The notes: generated by a model from the letters alone, not told the origin. A stretch of 64,000 nucleotides of DNA from Leptolyngbyaceae cyanobacterium JSC-12 (GCA_000309945.1 CM001633.1:5197174-5261173), one strand, 5' to 3'; positions 42,180-54,300 are shown, counted from the first letter of the stretch. Numbers and translations are program-made.

Positions 42180-43371
42180 TGGACACACTCTCATAAATAT
42201 GGGCAGGGATGGATGTTTCAGCTTGGGTAGGCTGTTGTAAGTTGCTTAAGATTGTTTCTGCAATATTGATAGCAGCACGGGGTTGCCCCAGTTCTAAGGC
42301 AGATTGGCGCATTTGCATCAAGCGATCTGGGTGTTTCAAAAGATACTGCACGGCTGGAGCTACCATTTCCATCAGGCGAATTTGCACCCCAGCTCCTGCA
42401 GCCGCAATTACATCAGCATTTTGCTCTTCTTGCCCAGGAATGGGGTCAACCAGCACCATTGGGGTTCCTCGTGCCAGAATTTCACTGGTAATTAATCCAC
42501 CTGCTTTCGTAATTACTAAATCACTGGCAACAACTAAATCATCAACGTAATCAATTAACTCCAACTTCCGCAATTGAACTGTGGCATTTGCTACCAGTTC
42601 ATCCCATGCCTCAACTAGTTTTTCATTGCGTCCCGCAACTAATACCACCATCAGCGGCATGGAACTTTGCAATAAGTCAGCAACGATCGTTCGTACCCGT
42701 TTAGGGTTTAATCCACCTGCAAATATAGTGACTACTGGCAACTCGGCTGGTAGCCTGTGGCGCGATCGCATGTCTTCTTTTGTTTTCGGAGTCATAATTT
42801 CCAGCTTTACTGGAATACCTGTGACATGCAGACAGTCAGGATTTACACCACGCTGAGTTAGCAAATTAGCACTCAAGGCATTTGGTAAAAAGTACCCATT
42901 TACTCCATAGTTAATCCAGGTGCTATGAGCAATGACATCAGTAACCACAACATACTGAGGTTTGGAGGGCTGGTCTTCTTTCTCCAATAATTGCAACAAA
43001 CGACTGGGAATTTGCTGCACACACACAATCACATCGGGATCAACGCCACGAACGAGTTGCCCTAACTCCTTGAAAAAAGGACGCTCAAGCCGTGCCCAAA
43101 CTAAATTACTGTCAAGTGAGCGATCCAGATCGCTTATGTCGCTGCCTTCATAGAATGCTTTGTAGAGTTGAGGTAGCTTTTCGCTCAGCTGCTTGTATGC
43201 CTGGGTTACCGTATTGCGATAGAGCGAGTTGGCATAATCTAATGCATCTTCGCAAAACACTTCAACCCCAGAAAATTGACTAAATGCTTCACACAACGCA
43301 TTGGCAGCCGTCAGGTGCCCGGCACCTAACGAGGCATGAAGTATCAGAATTCGTTTCATGGATGGTTGCAT
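42160..43371 (-). CDS. MGDG-synthase-like glycosyltransferase (GT28)
   Basis: A two-domain GT-B protein. The N-terminal part (MKRILILHASLGAGHLTAANAL, then YKAFYEGSD and VVTDVIAHSTWI) matches the monogalactosyldiacylglycerol synthase/UgtP N-domain. The C-terminal part (VVTIFAGGLNPKRV, DLVITKAGGLITSEILARGTPMVL and PGQEEQNADVI) is the nucleotide-sugar-binding GT28_C domain. It probably transfers a sugar to a lipid. Cyanobacteria usually use MgdA plus an epimerase, so this may act on another acceptor. I start at 43371; the frame reaches 43428. It overlaps the GH1 gene downstream. Confidence 0.85.
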   Translation of the reverse strand: MQPSMKRILILHASLGAGHLTAANALCEAFSQFSGVEVFCEDALDYANSLYRNTVTQAYKQLSEKLPQLYKAFYEGSDISDLDRSLDSNLVWARLERPFFKELGQLVRGVDPDVIVCVQQIPSRLLQLLEKEDQPSKPQYVVVTDVIAHSTWINYGVNGYFLPNALSANLLTQRGVNPDCLHVTGIPVKLEIMTPKTKEDMRSRHRLPAELPVVTIFAGGLNPKRVRTIVADLLQSSMPLMVVLVAGRNEKLVEAWDELVANATVQLRKLELIDYVDDLVVASDLVITKAGGLITSEILARGTPMVLVDPIPGQEEQNADVIAAAGAGVQIRLMEMVAPAVQYLLKHPDRLMQMRQSALELGQPRAAINIAETILSNLQQPTQAETSIPAHIYESVSNASLVE

Positions 43372-43464
43372 TGAACTGGGGCATTGTCGCTCTAGAAAGG
43401 TATCTATCCTGCTTTCAAGTATTTGCATACAATTGTAAAAGGAATGTTACAAGAAGGACTGGGT

Positions 43465-43878
43465 ATGGCGAAGTTAGAGAAACAATTTGACGTTTCAAAA
43501 ACAGAAGAAGAATGGCGACAAACGCTTACTCCTGAGCAGTTTCGGGTTTTGCGTCAGCATGGCACCGAACGGGCAGGCACAAGCCCATTGGATAAGAATT
43601 ATTCTCGTGGTACTTATGTTTGTGCGGGGTGTGGTCAACCTCTATTTACATCAGATACTAAATTCAACAGTGGTACAGGTTGGCCCAGCTTCTATGCGCC
43701 TATTGAGGGAGCGATTGATACCTCAATCGATAGATCTTTGTTTATGACGCGGGTAGAAGTCCATTGCAGCCGTTGTGGCGGACATTTAGGGCACGTCTTT
43801 AATGACGGTCCAAAACCCACTGGTTTACGCTACTGCATGAATGGCGTGGCGATGAATTTTCAGCCCGATGAGAAGTAG
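43465..43878 (+). CDS. msrB: Peptide-methionine (R)-S-oxide reductase
   Basis: Reduces Met-R-sulfoxide in proteins. The 137 residues carry both zinc CxxC pairs (CAGCGQ and [10 protein letters not shown]), [12 protein letters not shown] and the catalytic Cys in [13 protein letters not shown]. The ATG at 43465 (MAKLEKQ) is preceded by AAGGA; the frame extends upstream to 43423. Divergent from the glycosyltransferase gene. A strong terminator follows. Confidence 0.95.
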   Translation: MAKLEKQFDVSKTEEEWRQTLTPEQFRVLRQHGTERAGTSPLDKNYSRGTYVCAGCGQPLFTSDTKFNSGTGWPSFYAPIEGAIDTSIDRSLFMTRVEVHCSRCGGHLGHVFNDGPKPTGLRYCMNGVAMNFQPDEK

Positions 43879-43984
43879 ACTGTAGCGTGGGAACTTTAGG
43901 ATTGGGGCGTTGCTGAAAAGCAGGCAATTAGATGCCTTTAGTTGTTGACCAGTTTAACAATTTGGGCAAACTGAGCTAAGACTG

Positions 43985-44016
43985 AAGGACATGAATTTGG
44001 TTTATGTCCTTTTTTG
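43985..44016 (+). terminator. Terminator downstream of msrB
   Basis: AAGGACAT and ATGTCCTT form an 8-bp perfect stem with an 11-base loop, followed by TTTTTTG. It lies 107 bp after the msrB stop. Confidence 0.85.
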
Positions 44017-44149
44017 TTTTCGTTGTTGTGTTGCTGATAGTGGCGCATATTGAGCTTTTTCCTGAGTTAGTTTAGATGGTGTGCTGCAAGAAAGGCGATC
44101 GCGCTGTTGCAGCTAGGACTGCTGTAGGCTCAGGTTGGCAACTCCTCTC

Positions 44150-44946
44150 GTACCATAAAGCTATACAACCAAAGTTTATCGCTAGCACGAGAGATTGGCG
44201 ATCGCGCTGCAGAGGGGGTATCGCTTGGCTCTCTAGCAATTTTGGCAAGGTACACACGGCAACCGGAACAGGCAATTGCGTCATATCAAGAAGCGATTGC
44301 AATATTACGAAAAATCGGCGATCGTCCTAGCGAGGGAACAGCCCTATCCAATTCGGGGATGGCATTGTTTGAAACAGGCAGGGCTGAAGAAGCTGAGACA
44401 GTGTTGCTAGACGCGATCGCCACTTGGGAATCTCTGCGTTCTGGACTGAGCGACAGTGATCAGATTTCGTTATTTGAGACTCAAGCCGATACATACCAGG
44501 CTTTACAACGAGTCCAAATTTATCTCAAACGTTTTAATCAAGTGCTGGAAACCTCAGAACGAGGGCGGGCACGGGCTTTTCTCGAAATAGTAGCGCGATG
44601 ATTCTCAGTGCAAGCAGCACGACAATTGCAAATTTCACCACCCAAACTGAGCGACATTCAGCAAATTGCTCGTCAACAGAAAGCGCCCCTTGTTCAATAC
44701 TCTATTCTCAGCAAAACGCAGATTAGGATTTGGGTCATTCAACCTGATGATACTGTTCAGTTTCGGCAAACGGCTCTACCCGAAAATAGCCCATCCATTG
44801 TGGAATTGGCAGAACAAACCCAGGTTGCAGCCGTGTTAGGAAAGGACAGCCAACAGGCTAATGTATCAGTTGTAGCACTCGTGCAAGACACTCGTATGAT
44901 AAATGTGGGCATCCTCATCCATCTGGTAAAGTTATCTATCTTCTAA
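44150..44946 (+). pseudogene. Decayed TPR-CHAT protein gene
   Basis: The frame LAREIGDRAAEGVSLGSLAI, then QAIASYQEAIAILRKIGDRP and ETSERGRARAFLEIVAR, is the end of a TPR array leading into a CHAT caspase-like domain. An in-frame TGA (44599-44601) interrupts it, after which the same frame continues VQAARQLQISPPKLSDIQQI and VQYSILSKTQIRIWVIQPDD, the start of CHAT. It then loses similarity and stops at 44946, before the catalytic His/Cys. A further frameshift is visible near 44160, where YHKAIQ is in another frame. It is a relative of the TPR gene at the left edge. Confidence 0.75.
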
Positions 44947-45045
44947 GCAGGTGTTAGGGCACAACTCAGGGAAAACTCATCCTTTTCAAACAGATGCGGC
45001 TAGAGTGAAAGATATGGATCATCGATGATTCCAGGAGCCGCAGAT

Positions 45046-45720
45046 ATGACCGCACACATTCTGTTAGTTGAAGATGAAGTCAAATTAGCTCGGTTTGTAG
45101 AACTGGAACTGAGCAGTGAGGGCTACCAGGTGAGTGTTGCGCATGATGGAATGTCCGGATTGTCCCTAGCACGAGAATCGGAGCCAGACTTAGCTATTTT
45201 AGATTGGATGTTGCCAGGACTGACAGGTGTTGAGTTGTGCCGCCGGTTGCGAGCGACTGGTAGTAAGGTTCCCGTAATTTTGTTAACTGCACGAGATGAA
45301 GTGGGCGATCGTGTGACTGGGCTAGATGCTGGAGCTGATGATTACGTAGTCAAGCCATTTAGTATTGAAGAATTATTAGCACGAATCCGCGCTCATTTAC
45401 GACGCACTCAAGAACCAGACGAAGATGTTTTGCAATTTGAAGATTTGACTTTAAACCGCCGTACTCGTGAAGTCTATCGAGGGCAACGATTGATCGAACT
45501 CACAGCAAAAGAGTTCGATTTATTAGAATACCTGTTAAACCATCCTCGCCAAGTATATACCCGTGACCAAATTCTGGAAAAAGTGTGGGGATACGATTTT
45601 ATGGGCGATTCAAATATCATTGAGGTCTATATTCGCTATCTACGGCTGAAATTAGAGGAAAAGGGTGAAAAACGATTAATTCATACAGTACGCGGTGTGG
45701 GTTACGCCCTAAGAGAATAA
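45046..45720 (+). CDS. OmpR/PhoB-family response regulator
   Basis: A receiver domain (LLVEDE, phosphoacceptor Asp53 in AILDWMLPG, Thr in LLTARD, Lys in VVKPF) is followed by a winged-helix DNA-binding domain ([15 protein letters not shown]-like, then [13 protein letters not shown] and [12 protein letters not shown]). The ATG at 45046 has a CAGGAG ribosome site; 45025 is an in-frame alternative. A matching histidine kinase would normally follow directly, but here the next gene is convergent. The most similar partner type, a HAMP sensor kinase, lies on the same strand at 59.6 kb. Confidence 0.92.
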   Translation: MTAHILLVEDEVKLARFVELELSSEGYQVSVAHDGMSGLSLARESEPDLAILDWMLPGLTGVELCRRLRATGSKVPVILLTARDEVGDRVTGLDAGADDYVVKPFSIEELLARIRAHLRRTQEPDEDVLQFEDLTLNRRTREVYRGQRLIELTAKEFDLLEYLLNHPRQVYTRDQILEKVWGYDFMGDSNIIEVYIRYLRLKLEEKGEKRLIHTVRGVGYALRE

Positions 45721-45813
45721 GCAGACTGCAGAATGTGATTTGCCAATTCAGAACAATAGAATCATTCAACTAATTCTTATTCTTCAGCATTTACCAAACT
45801 TGCCCAAAAGTTG

Positions 45814-47088
45814 CTATACCTCACTTTTGGCACCTCGAATTGGAAATCGAACCTGCACAACAGTACCGAATTGGGCGCTAGACTGAATAGATAATTCACC
45901 ATTGTGAGCCAACACAATTCGTTTCACGATTGCTAAACCTAATCCAGTTCCGCTTGGTTTTGTTGAGTAGAATGGTTCTGTTAGTCGTGGCAAAATCTCC
46001 GCTGGAATTGGCTCACCCCTATTCTGAATCGTAACGCAAACTTGATTTTGACTCACTAAATGAGTTAGTTCACACTGAATAGTATCACCTTCAGCGATAG
46101 CTTCGCAGGCATTGCGAAATAAATTAATAAATACCTGCTTCAGCTTATCTCGATCTCCTAAAAGCTCTACATCAGTAGTAGTAGTGGTAAACTGAATCTC
46201 TCGCTGTGTAGCTTCTGGCATCTCACGAATTTGCTCTAGCAATTGCTGCAGAAAGTAACCGATATTAATGTTGAAAAGCTGCAAAAGTTGAGGTTTAGCA
46301 TAAAGCAAAATTTCATTGAGTAAATGCTGAAGCCGTTCTGCCTCACTGAGTGAAAGAAAGAGACGATCTGCATCTGAGGCTGTTTCTAGTTGTTTCCTGG
46401 CATACTTTAAACCCATTACTATCGTTGTGAGGGGATTCCGCACTTCATGCACAATCGTAGTAGCAAATTCCCCAATGGCAGCTAAACGCTCCTGTTCAAC
46501 TAATCGAGTCTGAGCAACTCGTAATTCTTCTGTGCGATTTGCCACTTCTTGTTCTAAAATTTCATTGAATTTCTGTTGCCGATGATACAGATGGTAATTA
46601 TCAATAGCAGTGGCGGCTCGTTCCGCAAATAATTCTACTGAGCGAATTTCAGCTTCCGTAAACTGGCGTGGTTGCCGAAAAAAAGAACAAATTGTTCCTC
46701 TTATTTCACCGTGAACCGTGCGCAGCGGCACTCCTAAGTAGCTAAGATAATCTTCGGATAGATTACACCGCTGGATTTCTTGACGGATATCTTCAATCAC
46801 GAGCGATCGCCCAGTTTCAGTCACCTCGCTAGCCAACGTGCCATGCACTGCAAAACTGTGGTCACCTTCGCCTAACCCCAAACTATTTGCCACAACCTGC
46901 CCCAGTTCTCCCTGGCAGATGGTAACAATTGACCAATCTGAACCCAGCAAGCAACTAACACCGCAAGCAATTTCATGTAAGTATTGGCTGAGATCCCCGG
47001 AACGATAGCTAGGTGCTGTCAAAAGTTCCAATGCGCAACGGTCTTGTTGATAATGTTGTGGCTGCGGATGAATGTTGTGCCAATCCAT
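45814..47088 (-). CDS. GAF-domain sensor histidine kinase
   Basis: Residues ~15-165 form a GAF domain (SVELFAERAATAIDNYHLYH ends it). A coiled-coil linker (FNEILEQEVANRTEELRVAQ) leads to the phosphoacceptor His in IVHEVRNPLTTIVMGL and an ATPase domain with the N-box INLFRNACEAI and G-box GTGLGLAIVKRIV. No membrane helix, so cytoplasmic. The kinase core closely resembles that of the giant kinase upstream. It is the last gene of a minus-strand run after the Crp/Fnr gene (31-bp gap). Confidence 0.92.
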   Translation of the reverse strand: MDWHNIHPQPQHYQQDRCALELLTAPSYRSGDLSQYLHEIACGVSCLLGSDWSIVTICQGELGQVVANSLGLGEGDHSFAVHGTLASEVTETGRSLVIEDIRQEIQRCNLSEDYLSYLGVPLRTVHGEIRGTICSFFRQPRQFTEAEIRSVELFAERAATAIDNYHLYHRQQKFNEILEQEVANRTEELRVAQTRLVEQERLAAIGEFATTIVHEVRNPLTTIVMGLKYARKQLETASDADRLFLSLSEAERLQHLLNEILLYAKPQLLQLFNINIGYFLQQLLEQIREMPEATQREIQFTTTTTDVELLGDRDKLKQVFINLFRNACEAIAEGDTIQCELTHLVSQNQVCVTIQNRGEPIPAEILPRLTEPFYSTKPSGTGLGLAIVKRIVLAHNGELSIQSSAQFGTVVQVRFPIRGAKSEV

Positions 47089-47119
47089 ACTTCACGCTTT
47101 TGGAATGAAAAACAAGGTG

Positions 47120-47785
47120 TCAGGTTGTTTTGAAGTCTATGGGATTGGTCGTTGAACTTCCATGATTAGAATCAAGTTTGGTGAATTCTTTACGCAATGT
47201 TACTTTTCGTTTCCTTCGATTAATCTTGCCTTCCTTATGAAGCTGTTTCAATGCACGAGAAAGTGCTTCTGGGGTTAATCCTAAACTATCTGCGATCGCT
47301 TTCAGGGAACCATTTAAATTAACAGTGAACCCATCTGTTTGCACATTCAGTTGCAAATAGTGCAATACTCGTTTCGGGGCAGAACGAATACTACGTAACT
47401 CCAACAAAATTTTGTTCTCATGTAAGCGTTGGGCTAATTGCGCTATGAATGTTTCTGTGAATTCAGGATGGTTTCTCAAAGCATTGAGAAAAGGTTGTTT
47501 TGGCAAAATTAAAACAGATGAAGAGGTCTGGGCTATCGCTGTGCAAGCATAGGTCTCATTAAAAAGTGCAATTTCAGCAAAACTTTCACCTGGTCTTACT
47601 CTGTAATAGTTTGTTTGCTGCCCATCTTCTGTATAGTTAAGGAGTTGGATATCTCCTGTTTCAAGGATAAACACTGCATCTGCAGCTTCATTTTGAACAA
47701 ATAGAATTTGTCCAGCTAACAAACTCTTAACTGAGACAACAGCTCGTAATTCGGCTGGAAGTTGATTAAGTTGTGGAAGCTTCAT
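47120..47785 (-). CDS. Crp/Fnr-family transcriptional regulator
   Basis: The N-terminal cyclic-nucleotide-binding-type beta-barrel (ILFVQNEAADAVFILETGDI, then VRPGESFAEIALFNETY) is followed by a long dimer helix and an HTH (GSLKAIADSLGLTPEALSRALKQLHKEGKI). The Arg-Ser of the classical cAMP pocket is not evident and there is no Fnr Cys cluster, so the effector is unknown. The start codon overlaps the stop of the thioredoxin-like gene (ATGA, 47782-47785), indicating translational coupling. Confidence 0.9.
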   Translation of the reverse strand: MKLPQLNQLPAELRAVVSVKSLLAGQILFVQNEAADAVFILETGDIQLLNYTEDGQQTNYYRVRPGESFAEIALFNETYACTAIAQTSSSVLILPKQPFLNALRNHPEFTETFIAQLAQRLHENKILLELRSIRSAPKRVLHYLQLNVQTDGFTVNLNGSLKAIADSLGLTPEALSRALKQLHKEGKINRRKRKVTLRKEFTKLDSNHGSSTTNPIDFKTT

Positions 47786-48153
47786 AAACAGGCAAGCAGT
47801 CTCCCGCTAGAATAACTTCCCGCGAGGAAGGGAGCCAGTTTATAAATCAGTTCTGATTGAGAGATCTCTCTCACAGTACACAATACAACTTGCCCCCGAT
47901 AAAAACAAAGCAACGTTGGTACAGTTCGAATCCCATAATAAGCTGCGATCGAAGGAGCTGTCGCAATATTCAATCGACCAATCTTAATGCATCTAGCTAA
48001 TGCGATCGCAAGATCTTGAATCACCAGATTGATTTTTTGAAAAGACATGCACCAACTTGCCCAACCATCGGCTAGCACAAGCATCTGAGCTTCCAACACT
48101 TCAGACTGAAAAGTATCCTGTGTTAAGATAAGCGATTCAGTGTCACATAACAT
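47782..48153 (-). CDS. Thioredoxin-like protein lacking the second active-site Cys
   Basis: The fold is recognisable: VLADGWASWCMSFQKI in the active-site position, ARCIKIGRLNIATAPSIAAY and the cis-Pro strand GIRTVPTLLCFYRGQVV. The CxxC motif is degenerate: WCMSF has only the first Cys, so disulfide reduction of the normal kind is unlikely. Extra cysteines occur elsewhere (C in ARCIK and LLCFY). I start at the ATG at 48153; a TTG start at 48165 is possible. It is the first gene of a coupled pair with the Crp/Fnr regulator. Confidence 0.85.
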   Translation of the reverse strand: MLCDTESLILTQDTFQSEVLEAQMLVLADGWASWCMSFQKINLVIQDLAIALARCIKIGRLNIATAPSIAAYYGIRTVPTLLCFYRGQVVLCTVREISQSELIYKLAPFLAGSYSSGRLLACL

Positions 48154-48314
48154 ATTGATACACAACTCATGAAATCGGTATATTCTCTATTTTGAAAAAC
48201 TTAATCAGTACAGTGATGTGAAGTAATTAAGAAAAAACTGAGAAAATTTTCATATAGAACTTTTTTATTGAGAATTCTTTTTGGATGGAGATATGAATTA
48301 CACAGGCTTAGAGC

Positions 48315-51300
48315 CTAGCTACCTGAAATCGCTGGTAGTTTCACTTTTGCAATAGTTCCAGTTACAGTAGACGACTCAATACTGAATTCGCCATCATGAG
48401 CTTCTACGATTCGTTTAACAATCGCTAATCCCAAACCAGTTCCATTCACCTTTGTCGTGAAGAAGGGCTTGGTTAGCTTGGGCAAAACCTCTGCTGAAAT
48501 AGGTTCTCCACCATTGCAAACTTGAATCCAGACTTGATTATTGGTCGGTTTTTCTAGAGAGACAGTAATAGTCTCATTTTCAGAGATCGCTTCATAAGCA
48601 TTGGTGACCAGATTAATCAAGACCTGCTTCAGCTTATCTGGATCGGCTAATACTTTGATAACACAATCTGGCGCCACAAATGTGAAATGCTTGCCTGAAG
48701 CTGTTGGAATGGTTTGCAGGGTACTTAAAGTATCACGAACAAAGGGTTGGAGTTCTAATGGCGATCGCCGTAGTGTCTGAGGTCTAGAGTAGAGCAGGAT
48801 TTGATTCAACAAACGCTGCAAGCGATCGGCTTCATCTAATGCCAGAGCCAAGTATTCCTGAAATCGTTCAGACAGTTGCAGTTTCTTAAAAGAGTTTAAG
48901 CCCATCTTAATAGTTGTCAAAGGATTTCGCACCTCATGGACAATCATTGCAGCCAGTTCTCCAACCTCGGCTAATCGTTCCAGGGCTTTTTCTGCTTGCT
49001 TGAGCATCGTAATATCTGCTGCAACAGATAACAAACAAGGTTCACCTTCTAAGTCAATAATTTCGGCTGAAAATAACGCTGGGAAAACGTCGCCTGTTTT
49101 CTTACGAAATTGTATCTCCTGGTTAGAAATCGCCCCATGCGCTTGTAGAGCTTGCTTAATGGCATCTCTTTCTTCTGGCCTTGCCCAAATCCCTAAATCC
49201 AAAGCAGTTTGTCCGATCATTTCTTCACGAGAATACCCCAACATTCGCAGGCAGCTATCATTCACCTCGATGTAACATCCATCTTGAAGAGTACTAATCG
49301 TAATTGCATCCGGGGAAGAACGAAAGGCCGTTGAAAATTTTGCCTCAGAAATCTGTAAGGCTTCTTCTGCCTGTTTTCGCTCAATTTCAACAGCAGCACG
49401 AGCAGCAAAAATCTCCAATATTGTTTGATTTCGGGGTTCATCTTCCATGGGTTTATCATCCAGAACGGCAAGATGCCCTAAAACTTTTCCAGCCGAATCT
49501 CGCAAAGCCACACCCAAGTAACTCTCTGCCTGCCAGGTGGCTAATATTTCATCATGGGGAAATTGGGACTGAAGATTTGCTCGGTAAAACTGACAACTTC
49601 TGCCATTAATGACTCGTTCACATGGGGTATCTACCAAGTCGTACTCAAGATTTTCACCCAACTGATTGTTTTGCCAAAAAGCAAAGGTACGAACACGAGT
49701 TGCAGCATGATCAACACATTCGCTCACTAAGGCATACCGAACTTGCAGCGCTTGTGCCAGCGAACGAACTAGTGAACGGAAAAAGTCTTCTCCGGTAACT
49801 GATGCTGTTCCTTCGACAATGAGTCGCAAGGTTTGTTCAGAGCGTTGGCGTTCAATAATTTCAGTTTGAAGACGCTGATTGGTTTGTGTTAGCTCTGTTG
49901 TTCGTTCCTGCACGTGCAACTCTAACTGGTTATAAAGTTGGGCATTGTCGATAGAAATAGCAGCCTGGGTGGATAGAAACTGTAACACTTCCACACGATC
50001 GCGGGTAAATGCATCAATAGTAAGATTATTTTCCAAATATAAGATTCCAGACCGTTTACCTTGATAAATTAAAGGTGCACACAGAATTGACTTAGGCTGC
50101 TTGGCAACAATGTATGGGTCTTGAGAAAACCGATAGTCTTGAATAACTTGATTGAGCACCACACTTTCTTGAGTCCGGGCAACATAATGAACCACAGCCA
50201 ACGATAAGCGATCGCTAGCGACTTCACTATCCATTGGAATTCCTTGCAGGACTGAAGTTGTGAGTGGATCAACTCTGCCTTCTGCTTCAATTTGCCATCT
50301 TCCAGCAGTTTCTAAAATCAAACAACCATGCTCTGCTCCTGCACTTTCAATCAAAATCATCATTAGTTTTTCGAGCAGTTTATTCAGGACAATTTCACCA
50401 GAAAGTGCCTGGGAAACCTTCATTAAGGTGGCAAGATCGAGTCGTTCTGTGCTAGCACTGCTACTAGCAGTTGGAGAGGTGGATAGTGAGTGTGTAATGA
50501 TTAAGGTGCTCTGTTCTGAGAGACGATCAAAAAATTGAGGATACTGCTGATCAAGGTCATGAACTTTTGCCATTGCTCCCCAACGCACATAGCAGTAACG
50601 AGCATCTAGAAGATAAGCTTTGGCAATTTTAAGCTTACCCTTTGCCAAGTAAAACCTACCCGTCAATTCATTTGCCAGTGCTTCTTCATTGAGGTATTCA
50701 TGTATATGTGCTAGGTCGATCGCGCGATCATAGGCATCTGCAGCTTCAACATCCCGTCCTAACACTCGATAGCGTTCTGCTTCGACCAGGTAAAACTTAT
50801 GCAAGTAATTCATTGGTGCATGGTCTGCCCAATGCTTCATCCGCATCTGATTTGCATCAACTGTTTCTAAAATGCGAACTTGCTGCTCAGGTAATGCTGC
50901 TGAAAAAACAGCTAACTTCGCTAATGAATCATAAAAGTAGAAAACAGGAACAACTAATAATCCTACTGCTCCTTCCGACAATAAGTGATCAGTAGTAATT
51001 GCATACTTGGCTGCTTGAGTAAAATCTTGAAAGAGATAGCAAAGAATGAGTTTGTTTAAAGCCAAATGAAATTGGATATAAAGGTCATTAGTAGTAAGAA
51101 GAATTGGTGACTGTTCATTTTCGTTATAGCTCGTTCCCACTAGGTGGCTGGGACTGGCTGAAGGTTGAATCAAATTCAGCACAACCTGCCGATAGAGACC
51201 TGCAAGCTTGAGTGGTAAAACTTGTTTAAATCGAGCGATCTCATCAATATAATTGCTAATTTCCTGCTCAAGCTGAGCTAGTTCCTGACCTACCAAATAG

Positions 51301-54300
51301 GAATGATAGAAGCGAAATGCGATCGCAAAAGTAGCATATTCTAAATCACCTGTTTCCAACCCGCACTCATAAGCTTCCAGTAAAGGATTCAATGTTTCCT
51401 TCAAATGCTCTCGCCAGTGCTTGAGATACATATTCACAAGCAAAGACGTTTTGGGAATAAATTCTTTGGCATGGAGTTGAAGCTGTAGTGTTGTTGCAAG
51501 TTGGGCAAACTGGTATGCTGCGGTAATGTTGTTTTCAACTCCACATTGAATCATGCCATAGTCTGCATAACCAAATGCTGATCCTGGTGCATTACCATAA
51601 TTCACAGAAAGCTGGATCTTTTGAAAAACCATTAATTCCCAAAGCTCAGGAATCAGGAAATAAGTTGGTGTGCAAACGCTAGCAATCATTTGCATGGCTG
51701 CCAGTTTGCACGGGTCAGTCATTGGTGGAAGAGATCCTAAGTTTTCAATTGGAATTTTAGTAAGAATACGTTTAGTTTCAGCAAGTCCTTGATGAATATC
51801 CTGCTGACAAGGCTGTTCAGGCAACTGAATGCCTAATTGTTTGAGTACTTGCAGAGCCGTTTGAATCGCTTCCATCAACCGGTTTTGTGCAATATAAGCC
51901 CGGACTTTCACTAAGTAAACATTTGTTTGTTCAAGGATTGTATTTGTATGATGCAAAACTTCTGTAATGTGTTCTTCCATTTCCTCAAAATTACCAGCGA
52001 GGTAGGCGGCTTCAGCATTGGCTTCACACAATTTTAGAGTCAGTTCATAGGCTGTTTGCCAGCTATCACCAGGTAATAATGTTCTGCCGATATTTAAATA
52101 GTTCAATGCTGGTTCATAGGCGATCGCAGCCTTGGCTTTCTGTCCTGCAATGAAGTTAAGTTGAGCGAACTCTATTTTTTGGTCTGGCTCGGTTATCAAC
52201 TCTAAACCCATATTCAGATGTTCAATAATCTGAAAAATTGAATCTTCTAACAAATCCGGCCTGATAAACGTGAGCCAGAGTTGCCCAATCTTTAAATGCA
52301 GCCAGGGCTTATCCTTATCAGGAATGAATGAGTAGGCAACCTGCTGAATGCGATCATGGAGAAACTGATAGGTGATAGAACTGGCTAAAGAGCACCAATC
52401 ATTCATTAATTGTGGAGTTTGATTTAGGTGCAATATTAAGTATTTATAATCCTCTCCAATTGGTGCGATCATACTATGCTGAATTGCAAATTGTAAATCC
52501 GCTACAAGTTTAAGCGGCGATCGCTCACTTATAACAGCAAGCGTATATAAGTCAAATTGACTACCAATACAAGCTGCTATGGATAGAATTTGTTGGGTTT
52601 GGGCTGGAAGTGTTTGAATCCGATTGGCTACCAATTCTGCAATTGTATCGGGCAGTTGAGTTGATTGAATACGTGAAAGATTCCACTGCCACTGTCTACT
52701 TTCAGGGTTAAAATCAATCAGGTGTGTTTCATTCAAAACTCTCAAGAACTCACGAATGAAGAAGGGGTTACCTTCCGTTTTTTGTAGGATTAGGTCTGCT
52801 AACGGCAACGATTGCTCAGGCTCACATTGCAAGATGTCTTGCAACATGGCATCTACATCTGCCTTCTTCAGAGGAGACAGGGCAATTTGATGAACCGTTC
52901 CTCTAAGGCGAATGTCATCCAATTGTTGCAGCAATGGATGCACAGCAGTAACCTCATTGTCTCGATAAGCACCAATCAATAATAAATATCGGCAGTTGGA
53001 GGCAGTTATCCATTGCTGAATCAGGTGCACCGACGCACAGTCTACCCATTGCAAATCATCTAGAAATATCACCAGTGGATGGAAGTCTTGGGTGAAAGCG
53101 TGGATGAAGCGCTCAAACACCCAAAGAAAGCGATGTTGTGATTCAGTAGGGGGTAGTTCAAGGCTGCTGCTGGGCTGTTGACCGATAATGAATTCAACTT
53201 CTGGAATCACATCAATCATGACTTGACCATTATCACCCAAAGCTGCTAGCAGTCTTTGTTGCCAAGCCTGAATTTGGCTTTCTGATTCAGTGAGTAGTTG
53301 TTGAATGAGTGTTTGAAATGCCTGAATTAGACCAGAATAGGGAACATTTCGCTGTAACTGGTCGTATTTGCCAGTGATGAAATATCCCCGATGGTGAGTC
53401 ATTTGCTGATATAGTTCTTGGACTAAGCTTGTTTTGCCAATGCCAGGATAGCCAGACAACAACAGCATTTCACTCGTCCCTGATGTTGCAACTCGCTCAA
53501 AAGTTGCCAGCAATGTGGAAATCTCGGCTTTCCGTCCGTAGAGTTTTTGTGGTAAATAGAATTGCTCAGAAACATCGTGTCTACCAGGAGGAAAGTAGGC
53601 AATCGCGCTAGTAGTGCGTAGCTGATTCAAACACTCTTCCAAATCTGCTTTAATTCCCCAGGCACTCTGATACCGTTCTTCAGCATTTTTTGCCAGGAGT
53701 TTCATCACAATGTTGGAGACGGTCTTATTCGCTCCTATAAGATCATAAGGTGATATGGGTTGACGTGCAATGTGGCAATGAATGAGTTCCAGTGCTTTGT
53801 CGGTTTCAAACGGGAGGCGATCGCAAAGTAGATAATATAACGTTGCTCCCAGTGAGTAAAAATCTGTTCGATAATCCATTGCCCGGTTCATCCGTCCGGT
53901 TTGCTCTGGAGACATATACGCAAGAGTACCTTCCAGTAGATTGGAGCTACGAAAGGTTGGAGTTTCCTGAGATAAAATAGTGGCAATACCAAAGTCAATA
54001 ATTTTGACTTTTTGAGTGATAGGATTTAGAACAATATTTGACGGATTCAAGTCTTTATGGATGATATGGTGACGATGAACCTCATCCAAAATTGTAACAA
54101 TCTGAATAGCAAGAACTAAAAAATCTTCTAGATTGATCGTATGATGACTTAACCAAGATTGCAAAGACTCCGCACCAAAATCTTCTAAAACAATCGCAAG
54201 ATTTTGTGGATACGATTCTAACCCATAGGTTTTAATGACACCTTCTATCTTCAAATTAGAAAGAATGTCATATTCCATTTGAAATCTAGCAATTTCAGCA

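Noticed and set aside
47920-47945. tRNA-like GTTCGAATCCC string
   Set aside because: It lies within the thioredoxin-like gene and no acceptor or anticodon arms can be drawn around it.
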